From contig PNAI01000060.1 in assembly GCA_003169835.1 (NCBI GenBank), positions 1 through 35,048 on the forward strand: a DNA stretch of 35,048 bases, given 5' to 3'. The stretch is from Hyphomicrobiales bacterium. Lineage in GTDB: Bacteria > Pseudomonadota > Alphaproteobacteria > Rhizobiales > Xanthobacteraceae. The position numbers and the translations under genes are program-made. The notes below the pieces were generated by a model. It was given only the letters and a program-made list of their open reading frames with translations. It ran no database searches and was not told where the DNA came from. Shown here piece by piece: positions 1 through 6,642 of the stretch (its first letter is position 1; every line of letters starts with the position of its first letter).

Positions 1-1
1 T

Positions 2-1345
2 GATCTGCGCGGTCTCTTGGTATGCGGGATTACATGCGCAGCCTTGGTCTTGGCGGCGGTAAAAGCTGATAGAGTCTTGCGCCGCATCGCGATCGCAGTC
101 CTCGTTTGTGAAGCCGGCATCATTGTGGTCACCACGATCAACTTATGGGTATGGCAAGTCCCTTTAGCAGGCACTTATGCAGAACTTGGACATGCGCCTA
201 TGTGGGCGTCCTTCCTTGTGCTTGCCATCATGATTCTAGCCCTCGTTGTCGACAAGCGTCTTGCAACATGGGGCAATATCTCGAAACTCAGATTCGTACG
301 CGTACTACGGCTAACGATTCCGCGGCGTCTGACATATCTCGCCCTCTTCATTTGTCTGCTTGCCACCGAAGCTATGCTCCCGTCAGCGGAGTTCAATCAT
401 GCCGACTATCCTCCCAAGCAACCGCCATCTATTATGTTGCTGGCGAAAGAGTTAGCCCTCACCCCCGGTTCGCAATTTCGCGGCCGCCTGATGACAATAG
501 TTCCATCAAACCTAGAAGGCCCTTCCGATCTGTATCGTTTTTTGGGGGTGGTTGAAGATCAATATCGGCTCCTCCTTGGGAATGATCACTTTATCGACGC
601 GCTGCCCTTTGGTATCCCGACGGTGAATGAGTACGCGTATTGGACGTCTCCACCGACGTTTGCTCTCTACCGGGAGTTCTTCGGTAAAGAAGGTGAGGAT
701 TTTGGGAGAGCCTGGTTTGTGTTGAGCCGCTTTGACTTGCGCATAGCTCGTCTTATCGGTGTACGAATGGTCGTTACTGATGCTCCGAACATTCCCGGCG
801 GAACGCTCGTTTACCGTACGAAGGCTGGAAATTCCGATTTGGGTATATTTCGGCTCGATGGCATAAATGTCGGGCAGTACTCACCCGTGCACACTCAACG
901 CATTTCGACCGCAGCTGAAGCGTTTTCCGCTTTGCGCTCACCAGATTTTGACCCCGAGCGAAATGTCATCGTCGAACGCGACATCGAGAAAAACTTACAG
1001 CCTGCATTTTCTGCCACCGTAACCGTTGATTTCGGCCCGACCTTAATTGTGCGCGCGATGTCGCCGGGCCACAGCTTGCTGGTGCTACCTTTTGAATACA
1101 GCAACTGCCTACACGTCACAGCCAAACTGGGCCAACCGCAGCTGATGCCTGTCAATCTTCAACAGACAGGATTGATATTTGAAAATTCCGTCGAAGCCGA
1201 GATTACCTATCGCTTTGGTCTGTTTAACGATTCAAGCTGTCGCGGAAAAGATCGCAAGCGGGCGGACGATCTGCGTCTTACGGAAGCGCTAGTAGATGGT
1301 CGTCGATTGACCTTTTATCACAAGCGCCCGACTTTGCCCTGGTAG
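2..1345 (+). CDS. YfhO-like integral membrane protein, C-terminal part (5' end outside window)
   Basis: The reading frame is open to the left edge, so this is the 3' part of a longer gene; a TTG at 17 is only an apparent start. The first ~130 residues contain about four hydrophobic segments (e.g. ALVLAAV, IAIAVLV, FLVLAIMILALVV, YLALFICLLATEA). A soluble region of about 300 residues follows. The phrase RLIGVRMVVTDAPN and the later beta-rich tail resemble the extracytoplasmic C-terminus of the YfhO / GT-C-like membrane protein family, whose members act in envelope polysaccharide or lipid glycosylation. The family call is by pattern only. It is the last gene before the AT-rich accessory region. 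It could also be an unrelated polytopic protein of a polysaccharide locus. Confidence 0.55.
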   Translation, partial: DLRGLLVCGITCAALVLAAVKADRVLRRIAIAVLVCEAGIIVVTTINLWVWQVPLAGTYAELGHAPMWASFLVLAIMILALVVDKRLATWGNISKLRFVRVLRLTIPRRLTYLALFICLLATEAMLPSAEFNHADYPPKQPPSIMLLAKELALTPGSQFRGRLMTIVPSNLEGPSDLYRFLGVVEDQYRLLLGNDHFIDALPFGIPTVNEYAYWTSPPTFALYREFFGKEGEDFGRAWFVLSRFDLRIARLIGVRMVVTDAPNIPGGTLVYRTKAGNSDLGIFRLDGINVGQYSPVHTQRISTAAEAFSALRSPDFDPERNVIVERDIEKNLQPAFSATVTVDFGPTLIVRAMSPGHSLLVLPFEYSNCLHVTAKLGQPQLMPVNLQQTGLIFENSVEAEITYRFGLFNDSSCRGKDRKRADDLRLTEALVDGRRLTFYHKRPTLPW

Positions 1346-1501
1346 GGAACGTCCCGGATATTGAAGCTCATAGACATGTGGCTGTACCCGACGATTGTAG
1401 GTTGCACTCGCGTTGGGTGGGTTATCCGTATCACCGCCTTGATGGTTCATTTCAGATCGAGCATTCAAGATTCGGCCGGTCCAAGATTGCAAATATTCTC
1501 C

Positions 1502-1523
1502 GTTGTGCTATATTGTACACAAC
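1502..1523. promoter_or_regulatory. Candidate operator of the ParDE-type module
   Basis: A perfect 6-bp inverted repeat, GTTGTG / CACAAC, is separated by 10 AT-rich bases (CTATATTGTA) that could serve as a -10 element. It lies 18 bp upstream of the antitoxin start. Ribbon-helix-helix antitoxins usually autoregulate by binding such a site. The repeat is seen directly; its role is inferred. Confidence 0.45.
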
Positions 1524-1541
1524 AAATTATGGGTGAAAGCG

Positions 1542-1814
1542 ATGCCTTCGACAACGTTTACGGTTCGTGTTGACTCCGGGGTCAAGAAACGGCTCGAAAA
1601 GCTCGCAAAAAATACAGGGCGCAGTCGGTCGTTCCTCGCAGCCGAGGCAATTACCGAATACATTTCTGTCAACGATTGGCAGGTCACTGGCATTAAGAAT
1701 GCCGCCGCATCTCTCGATCAAGGCAAAGGAATACCACATCAAGAAGTCCAAGAATGGGTTGGCTCTTGGGGTGGTGTCAGTGAACGCCCCGCTCCTAAGC
1801 CCTCCAAGCCATGA
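1542..1814 (+). CDS. Ribbon-helix-helix (CopG/ParD-like) antitoxin
   Basis: This 90-residue protein begins MPSTTFTVRVDSGVKKRLEKL, which is the beta-strand plus first helix of a ribbon-helix-helix DNA-binding domain. The second helix follows in TGRSRSFLAAEAITEYI. The C-terminal half (residues ~45-90) would wrap and neutralise the toxin. An in-frame start 39 bp upstream is possible but lacks the conserved pattern and sits inside the operator, so the ATG at 1542 is preferred. The stop overlaps the toxin start by 4 bp (ATGA), the usual coupling for type II toxin-antitoxin pairs. An inverted repeat just upstream fits autoregulation. Confidence 0.85.
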   Translation: MPSTTFTVRVDSGVKKRLEKLAKNTGRSRSFLAAEAITEYISVNDWQVTGIKNAAASLDQGKGIPHQEVQEWVGSWGGVSERPAPKPSKP

Positions 1815-2098
1815 CACCAATCTGGTCGCCAGAGGCAATCGATGACCTTGTTTCTTTGCGCGCCTTTATTGCCGAAGACAATCCAGCAGCCGCACAGCGC
1901 GTTGTCCTTCACATCTTGCACAATGTTGATGCGTTTCTTTCCAAACACCCCGAGATGGGACGTCCGGGCCGTGTTCCGGGAACAAGAGAGCTGGTCATTC
2001 CAAAAACGCCGTTCATTGTTCCGTACCGTGTAAAGAGCAATACAATTCAAGTCATGCGCGTTTATCATTCTGCGCGCCGCCGGCCCGATACATTTTGA
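1811..2098 (+). CDS. ParE/RelE-family toxin
   Basis: This 95-residue protein has the ParE/RelE fold pattern. It opens with WSPEAIDDLVSLRAFIAEDNPAAAQRVV (strand plus two helices), then HPEMGRPGRVPGTREL, then strand FIVPYRV, and ends IQVMRVYHSARRRPD. The closing V-x-R-V-x-H-x-x-R-R-P segment is the signature C-terminus of ParE-type toxins. ParE members poison DNA gyrase, while RelE members cut mRNA; residues seen here fit ParE better, but the target is not proven. The gene is translationally coupled to the antitoxin through a 4-bp overlap. No truncation is seen, so the module appears intact. Confidence 0.88.
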   Translation: MTPIWSPEAIDDLVSLRAFIAEDNPAAAQRVVLHILHNVDAFLSKHPEMGRPGRVPGTRELVIPKTPFIVPYRVKSNTIQVMRVYHSARRRPDTF

Positions 2099-2116
2099 AA
2101 CCTCGCAATTGAAGAG

Positions 2117-2311
2117 CTATTTGCACTTTGCTGAATGATGAGGTTTCCGCAGGCGCACCCCAGCGCCGCCGCCGTTCTCGTCGATGAACTCAACTCCGGC
2201 TTTTTCGAATGCATGCCGTACGACATCCAAAGTCGCATGGCGCGGCTGACTCGTCCCGGCTTCTAACTGGTGCACTGTCACGAGGCTAACGCTCGTCCCT
2301 ACACCGCGTTG
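2117..2311 (-). pseudogene. Decayed XRE-type regulator fragment
   Basis: Reading the minus strand between an in-frame TAA (2312-2314) and a TAG (2117-2119) gives a 64-codon stretch without a start codon. It contains VTVHQLEAGTSQPRHATLDVV and then FEKAGVEFIDENGGGAGVRLR. This matches the C-terminal two thirds of the intact XRE gene at 3086-3358 (ERAGIEFIDEDGGGAGVRLR) and the XRE pattern in general. The helix-turn-helix N-terminus is missing, so this is a 5'-truncated relic. It is too short to stand out as an ORF. It lies immediately downstream of vapC, so two XRE copies in the same orientation bracket the VapBC pair. Confidence 0.75.
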
Positions 2312-2354
2312 TTAGTGGCGCTAGAATGGAAGGCATCGATCACAATTCAAAATA

Positions 2355-2753
2355 TCATCTTGGTGAAACAGAAGTAATATCGGTGTGTATGAAATCGTTG
2401 CCCTTAAATAATAGCAGCTCATCCATGGATTTGGCGAGAGCGTAAGCGAAACAATCACCAAAATTCAGCTTCGCGGGATGCCCGCTGCCTCTGCCGAAAT
2501 CCCGGTAGGCGTTCCTTGCAATTTGCGCGTGGGTTTGGGTGACCGCTTCGATCGAAATTTGAGCCGTCCTAACAAACTCATCGAAGCGTCGGCTGGCGAT
2601 CGGATCATTGCTCGCATCTATGACAACCGCAGCTTCTACATAATTAACTGCACTTACGCGGCAGTTGTCGGCATCTGCGATGGCTCGGGCGCAAAACGCA
2701 GCCTCTCGCTCATTGCGAAGAATGGCTATGACCGCTGAGGTGTCGATGATCAT
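2355..2753 (-). CDS. vapC: VapC-type PIN-domain ribonuclease toxin
   Basis: This 132-residue protein is the usual length for VapC. The acidic PIN residues are visible: D4 in MIIDTSAVIAIL, E40 in NYVEAAVV, and D100 in NFGDCFAYALAK, with D120 in LLFKGNDF near the C-terminus. PIN toxins are Mg-dependent ribonucleases, many cutting tRNA or rRNA; the target here is unknown. The start overlaps the end of vapB by 4 bp (ATGA on the minus strand), so the pair is translationally coupled. All catalytic positions are present, so the toxin should be active. The gene is convergent with the ParDE module. Confidence 0.92.
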   Translation of the reverse strand: MIIDTSAVIAILRNEREAAFCARAIADADNCRVSAVNYVEAAVVIDASNDPIASRRFDEFVRTAQISIEAVTQTHAQIARNAYRDFGRGSGHPAKLNFGDCFAYALAKSMDELLLFKGNDFIHTDITSVSPR

Positions 2754-3004
2754 TTCGGCAATCCTCGTTCATCATAAAGCATCTTGCCGTGATCGATGGT
2801 GCGAAACGGCTTCTTGAGATGTACCGCGCAGTCTTTTCCAATCGCCATCAAATGTTCGGCAAGATCGCCACCGCGCTCGCGTCGCAGACGATTGAGGCGT
2901 TCGCGCACGGATTCTGTCACGGCCGTTGTTAGGCTTTCTCCGGTGAGTTTGGCGAGCTCTTCGGTGAGGCGATGCGCCTCCTTATTTTTGATGTTCATGT
3001 TCAT
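2750..3004 (-). CDS. vapB: VapB-type antitoxin (PSK / Rv0623-like)
   Basis: This is an 84-residue antitoxin. The N-terminus MNMNIKNKEAHRLTEELAKL and the following TGESLTTAVTESVRERLNRLRRER are the strand-helix-helix pattern of the PSK-type transcription factor family that pairs with PIN toxins. The C-terminal part (KPFRTIDHGKMLYDERGLPK) would bind VapC; its DHGxMLYDERGLP ending is typical of the family. The ATG at 3004 has an AAAGG seven bases upstream. It is first in the operon, ahead of vapC. Two direct repeats of TCTACCAT upstream suggest autoregulation. Confidence 0.9.
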   Translation of the reverse strand: MNMNIKNKEAHRLTEELAKLTGESLTTAVTESVRERLNRLRRERGGDLAEHLMAIGKDCAVHLKKPFRTIDHGKMLYDERGLPK

Positions 3005-3015
3005 TATTATACCTT

Positions 3016-3044
3016 TCTACCATATAAATATATATGTCTACCAT
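3016..3044. promoter_or_regulatory. Candidate VapBC operator/promoter
   Basis: TCTACCAT occurs at 3016-3023 and again at 3037-3044, a 21-bp period (two helical turns), around a very AT-rich core (ATAAATATATAT). It sits 12-40 bp upstream of vapB. Same-face repeats around a promoter are what an autoregulating VapBC complex would need. The repeats are seen; the function is inferred. Confidence 0.4.
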
Positions 3045-3085
3045 CCGATTGTCAATCACTCCTCTTTACCTTCGGTCATCGCGTT

Positions 3086-3358
3086 TTATTTATGCGGCTT
3101 TCGCGGCGACCGACTGCGCAGACGCACCCCTGCACCACCGCCGTCCTCGTCAATGAATTCGATGCCAGCCCGCTCAAGAGCCTTGAGAATGTCTCGGATC
3201 GCAGCAACTGAGACTTCTCGCCTAGACTTTTCAAAATCGACCACCGTTGAAAGTCCAAGGTTAGCGGACACAGCGAGCTGTGATTGGGTAATTTCAAGCA
3301 GACCCCGTGCGCCTCGGCACTGAGCAGGGCTGATGGAATCAACAATTTTTGTTGACAT
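3086..3358 (-). CDS. XRE-family helix-turn-helix transcriptional regulator
   Basis: This 90-residue protein has a helix-turn-helix at residues ~14-66. It contains QCRGARGLLEITQSQLAVSA (helices 1-2), then a recognition helix in LGLSTVVDFEKSRR, then VAAIRDILKALERAGIEF. The tail FIDEDGGGAGVRLR is characteristic of small alphaproteobacterial XRE proteins found in toxin-antitoxin and prophage regions. The gene is divergent from the exonuclease-ERF operon. Two copies of an operator-like palindrome cover its start codon and upstream region, so it probably represses itself and perhaps the recombination operon. A decayed relative lies at 2117-2311. No partner toxin directly follows it, so it may be a stand-alone repressor. 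Confidence 0.85.
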   Translation of the reverse strand: MSTKIVDSISPAQCRGARGLLEITQSQLAVSANLGLSTVVDFEKSRREVSVAAIRDILKALERAGIEFIDEDGGGAGVRLRSRSPRKPHK

Positions 3359-3393
3359 GGTTGCGGGCGCTATATATCAATAATTTTTGTTGA
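3339..3393. promoter_or_regulatory. Twin XRE operators between the regulator and the recombination operon
   Basis: TCAACAATTTTTGTTGA lies at 3339-3355 and TCAATAATTTTTGTTGA at 3377-3393. They are 17-mers differing at one base, 38 bp apart. The first is a perfect palindrome (TCAACAA-TTT-TTGTTGA) and covers the XRE start codon; the second lies in the divergent promoter region. Twin dyads of this kind are the normal binding sites of dimeric XRE repressors. The repeats are directly visible; that this XRE protein binds them is inferred. Confidence 0.65.
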
Positions 3394-3463
3394 TCTGGTT
3401 TTGGGCCAGTAGGCCCAAAGGCCAATTACGAACATTGAATCACCAGAGGCAGGAGAGAATCAT

Positions 3464-4297
3464 ATGTCGGCAAATCATATGGAACATACGGCTACATTCA
3501 ACCGTCGAAGCTTCATCGGTGGTTCGGATGCCCGCGTCATCATGGGCAATGACGAAAGCGCCCTTATTCGGCTTTGGAAGGAAAAGCGGGGCGAGGTCGA
3601 GCCGGAGGATCTTTCAGGCAATCTGATTGTCCAGCTTGGTGTAGTCACCGAAGTCCTCAATCGACACTGGTACGAGCGCAATTCCGGGCAGGTCCTCAAA
3701 GACGTCCAGCGCCGGGTCCACCATTCGGTTGTCCGCTGGATGGCTGCGACCCTGGATGGGGTGGTGGAGAGCAGCGGGGCGGTATTCGAAGCCAAGTTCA
3801 TGCTGCCCTGGTCGTTCTCGGAAGAAGCTGCAGCCGAGAAGCACATGGCCCAACTCCAACACAACATGTGGGTGACAAATGCCACAAATGCGGTGCTCTC
3901 GATCATCACGGGCGGTGGCAAGTGGATTGAAATCTCGATCCCCGCAGATTCCCTTTACCAGCATCTTTTGATCACAGCGGAAAAGAAATTTTGGCGGTGT
4001 GTCGAAAACGGCGAGCCACCACGACTTTTTGGTGTCGAACCGCCACGGCCCCGGATCGAAGCGGTGCGCATCGTCGATATGAGCGTATCGAATTCGTGGG
4101 GTGAATTCGCAGCTCTATTTCGCACCACCCGCGAAGCGCACCTCGATCACGAGCGGGCTAAGAGCGAACTCAAAACTTTGATGCCCGAAGATGCCAAGGA
4201 AGCCATCGGACATGGCGTGCGAGCAAAGCGTTCGAAATCCGGAGCCGTAAGTTTTGACCTCTTGGAGACGGAGAGCCGCCATGCACCGGTCGAGTGA
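3464..4297 (+). CDS. YqaJ-type (lambda exonuclease-like) recombinase nuclease
   Basis: This 277-residue protein has the landmarks of the YqaJ viral recombinase family. They are IGGSDARVIMG (18-28), LGVVTEVLNRHWYE with E63 (58-71), TLDGVV with D98, FEAKF with E109 and K111 as the PD-(D/E)XK metal site, and QLQHNMWVT (130-138). These enzymes resect one strand of double-stranded DNA so a partner can anneal the exposed single strand. The ATG at 3464 has AGGAGAG eight bases upstream. The gene overlaps the ERF gene by 17 bp, so the exonuclease and annealing protein are translationally coupled, as in phage Red-like systems. All catalytic positions are present. It is divergent from an XRE regulator. 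Confidence 0.88.
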   Translation: MSANHMEHTATFNRRSFIGGSDARVIMGNDESALIRLWKEKRGEVEPEDLSGNLIVQLGVVTEVLNRHWYERNSGQVLKDVQRRVHHSVVRWMAATLDGVVESSGAVFEAKFMLPWSFSEEAAAEKHMAQLQHNMWVTNATNAVLSIITGGGKWIEISIPADSLYQHLLITAEKKFWRCVENGEPPRLFGVEPPRPRIEAVRIVDMSVSNSWGEFAALFRTTREAHLDHERAKSELKTLMPEDAKEAIGHGVRAKRSKSGAVSFDLLETESRHAPVE

Positions 4298-5606
4298 GTC
4301 AGTAGCAGGCCTTGCGACAGCGCTTGCCAAAGCTCAGATCGAACTCGTTAATCCGGAAAAATCGTTAATTGCAAACATTCGCTCTGAAAGGGCGGGCGTA
4401 CCCAGCCAATCATTTCGCTACGCACCACTCTCAAGCGGTCTCGACATCGTACGCAAGACATTAGGGCGACACGAGATTGCGGTGATGCAAACGACTTCCT
4501 TCGATGCCGCAGCCGGCATGATAAGCCTGACCACATTGCTTGCTCACACCACGGGTGAATGGATTTCCTCCGACTGGCCGGTCTGTCCTATGAGCGACGT
4601 CTCTGCTCCGCACCGAATGGGCGCGGCGCTGACCTACGCTCGTCGCTACGCTCTCTTTGCTTTGGTTGGAATTGCCGGTGATGATGATCTTGATGCTCCG
4701 GACCTCAATGTTGACACAGGCGTGCCGATCCCCTCGAAGAATTTGTCGGAGCCTTCGCGGACTGAAGGTCCGGGCACGAGTGGAGCGGCTGTTGACAGCT
4801 CAAGGTTTCGTTGGAGGAACAAAAAAACAGAACTCAATGACCGACAACCGATCCTCGCGCCAAACAAATCCTCCGAACGACGAGCGGAGTTATTAAAGGA
4901 AATCACGATTCTACAATCGGTCGAGACAGTCACAAATTGGCTTCCGCGTGCACTTGCACTCAAAAACAAACTCACAAAATCCGATGCCCAAGAGGTCGAA
5001 CAAGCTTTTAGCTCTCGGATGATGACGATCAATGCCGGCGATCGTATTGATCATGAGAGCTCTACAGCGGCGCAAAGCGCCCCCATGGGGCAACCACTGG
5101 CGGAACCACCGACGAGCGTTGAAGACTCACACGATATCCCGTTCACCAATTCCGATAGCGTTGATGGCCATATGCGAGGCCAAGGAACCGGACCACGCCG
5201 CCGCGACAAAGCCCATCTACGATTTGTCGCAACGCGCGCCTGCCTAGTGTGTGGGCGACAACCATCGGATCCACATCACTTGCGCTTTGCCCAACGTCGG
5301 GCACTTGGCCGGAAAGTAAGCGATGAATTTACCGTACCACTGTGCCGCAGCCACCACCGCGAGCTACATCGCGCCGGAAACGAGAGTAGATGGTGGAGCG
5401 GGCTCGGGATTAATCCAATTGTGATCGCCCAAGAGCTTTGGAATAAATCCCAAGGGACGAAACGGCCTGACGCTATCGGTCTAGCAATTGCACCGCACAA
5501 GACGAGCCACAAACAAATTACCAAGACCGCCAATATCAAAGACGCGAACGGACGAACTGAATCCAATGTGAGCATAAGCACTCATGACCTCCCAAAGGCA
5601 GATTGA
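4281..5606 (+). CDS. ERF single-strand annealing protein with C-terminal HNH-like zinc domain
   Basis: This 441-residue protein starts at the ATG at 4281, which has GGAGAG seven bases upstream. Residues ~8-140 are an ERF-superfamily single-strand annealing domain (KAQIELVNPEKS, RYAPLSSGLDIVRKTL, HRMGAALTYARRYALFALVGIAGDDD). A low-complexity Ser/Pro linker follows. Residues ~305-385 form an HNH-like zinc domain: C321-x2-C324, H332-H333, C355-x2-H358-H359 and H363 in the order CLVC...PHHLRF...PLCRSHHRELH. ERF proteins anneal complementary strands in phage recombination; the attached domain resembles DUF968/HNH nucleases. ERF proteins are usually much shorter (about 200 residues), so the fusion is notable. 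Whether the HNH part cleaves DNA or only binds it is unknown. Confidence 0.85.
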   Translation: MHRSSESVAGLATALAKAQIELVNPEKSLIANIRSERAGVPSQSFRYAPLSSGLDIVRKTLGRHEIAVMQTTSFDAAAGMISLTTLLAHTTGEWISSDWPVCPMSDVSAPHRMGAALTYARRYALFALVGIAGDDDLDAPDLNVDTGVPIPSKNLSEPSRTEGPGTSGAAVDSSRFRWRNKKTELNDRQPILAPNKSSERRAELLKEITILQSVETVTNWLPRALALKNKLTKSDAQEVEQAFSSRMMTINAGDRIDHESSTAAQSAPMGQPLAEPPTSVEDSHDIPFTNSDSVDGHMRGQGTGPRRRDKAHLRFVATRACLVCGRQPSDPHHLRFAQRRALGRKVSDEFTVPLCRSHHRELHRAGNESRWWSGLGINPIVIAQELWNKSQGTKRPDAIGLAIAPHKTSHKQITKTANIKDANGRTESNVSISTHDLPKAD

Positions 5607-6090
5607 GGCCAATCGCCGCAATGCTCTCTTGAGCACCGGTCCGATCACCGAAAACGGCAAACAGCAGTCGCGCTGCAATGCCTACCGTCATGGACTAGTG
5701 GCCGAAACGGTTATTGCTGGCGCTGAAGATGCAGCCGAATACGTCGCCTTCGAAGCACAAATTGTTGAAGAATACGATCCGAAGTCAATCGTTGAGCGCG
5801 AACTCACCCGCCGCCTTGCTTCACTCTTGTGGCGCTTGCGGCGCGCTAATTTGATTGAGACTGGTCTTCTGACTATCAGTTCCGTTAGACATAGCGACAG
5901 ACCGCAAAGCATTGCGTCGTGCTTTTTGCGGCTTACAAATCTCAGCGGTCAACCACTGGAGCGCATCAATCGTCACGAAACGCGCTTGTGGCGGCAATTT
6001 GTGCAAGTGCTCTTCGCACTTGATCAGGCCAAGTATCACCGCATCGCCGCTTCACGCGGCCGCTTTACACCTCATGCACCGCAATGGTAA
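5584..6090 (+). CDS. Uncharacterised NA-x-x-HG family protein (short form)
   Basis: This is a 168-residue protein of unknown function. The N-terminus reads RRNALLSTGPITENGKQQSRCNAYRHGLVAET. This matches an uncharacterised family, frequent in rhizobia and some other phyla, with the pattern N-A-x-x-S-T-G-P-x-T-x-x-G-K ... N-A-x-R-H-G-L. A helical region follows (YDPKSIVERELTRRLASLLWRLRRANLIE). It overlaps the end of the ERF gene by 23 bp, so it is the third gene of the recombination operon. The C-terminal third (GRFTPHAPQW) is short compared with what I recall of relatives. No catalytic motif is seen. A related protein lies at 6643-7452. Confidence 0.65.
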   Translation: MTSQRQIEANRRNALLSTGPITENGKQQSRCNAYRHGLVAETVIAGAEDAAEYVAFEAQIVEEYDPKSIVERELTRRLASLLWRLRRANLIETGLLTISSVRHSDRPQSIASCFLRLTNLSGQPLERINRHETRLWRQFVQVLFALDQAKYHRIAASRGRFTPHAPQW

Positions 6091-6642
6091 CGCGCATGTG
6101 AGCAAGTTCTATGGATTATCAAATGGTGAGAGCAACACGAATTGGGTTTGACATGCAAAAAGCGCCCCTTCTGAAATACCAATTGCGCCATGATCGGGAA
6201 GTCTTTCTGACCACATACCCCCGGCTGCGCCCACCCCGTTGGGATCGACGTCAGGCCGGCGATAAAAAGCGGGCACCCGCGTGCGCTTGCCGAATCTCAA
6301 ACCAATTGACGACCGCGACTGCGTATGCCGGTGACACCTTTTGCAAAACGAACCCAATTTTCGTCGTTTCGTGGCCGCTAAGCTCCACCGGATACGCTCC
6401 CGCCGGTCCTTCCCGAGCGCAACCGGCTTTGAGTTCGATCAAATGCTTACCATGCCGCGCGGGGGCCTTGACGGTATGGAAGAAGACATTATCTCAAGAG
6501 TGAGTCAGTAATGCCAAGCGCACCAGCTTCGGCACGGGCTTCGTGCCCACGATTAACCCCACCGCGTCGAACGGCCTTCCGGACCGAGGATCATTTCTCG
6601 GCGCGCTGGCCTTTTCTTAACAATGACCCCGAAGGAAAATAG
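6091..6642. other. Long intergenic stretch, no convincing gene
   Basis: Open frames here (for example 6111-6503 on the plus strand, and minus-strand frames at 6109-6357 and 6251-6442) overlap one another and lack a ribosome binding site. Their protein sequences show no domain pattern. I treat the stretch as non-coding or decayed DNA. A ribosome binding site for the next gene (GAAGGA) lies at its right end. No tRNA, clear terminator or insertion-sequence end was seen. Confidence 0.5.

Noticed and set aside
6111..6503. Plus-strand frame of 130 codons in the intergenic region
   Set aside because: There is no ribosome binding site and no domain, and the residue composition is unlike the neighbours. 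Overlapping minus-strand frames of similar length argue for non-coding DNA.
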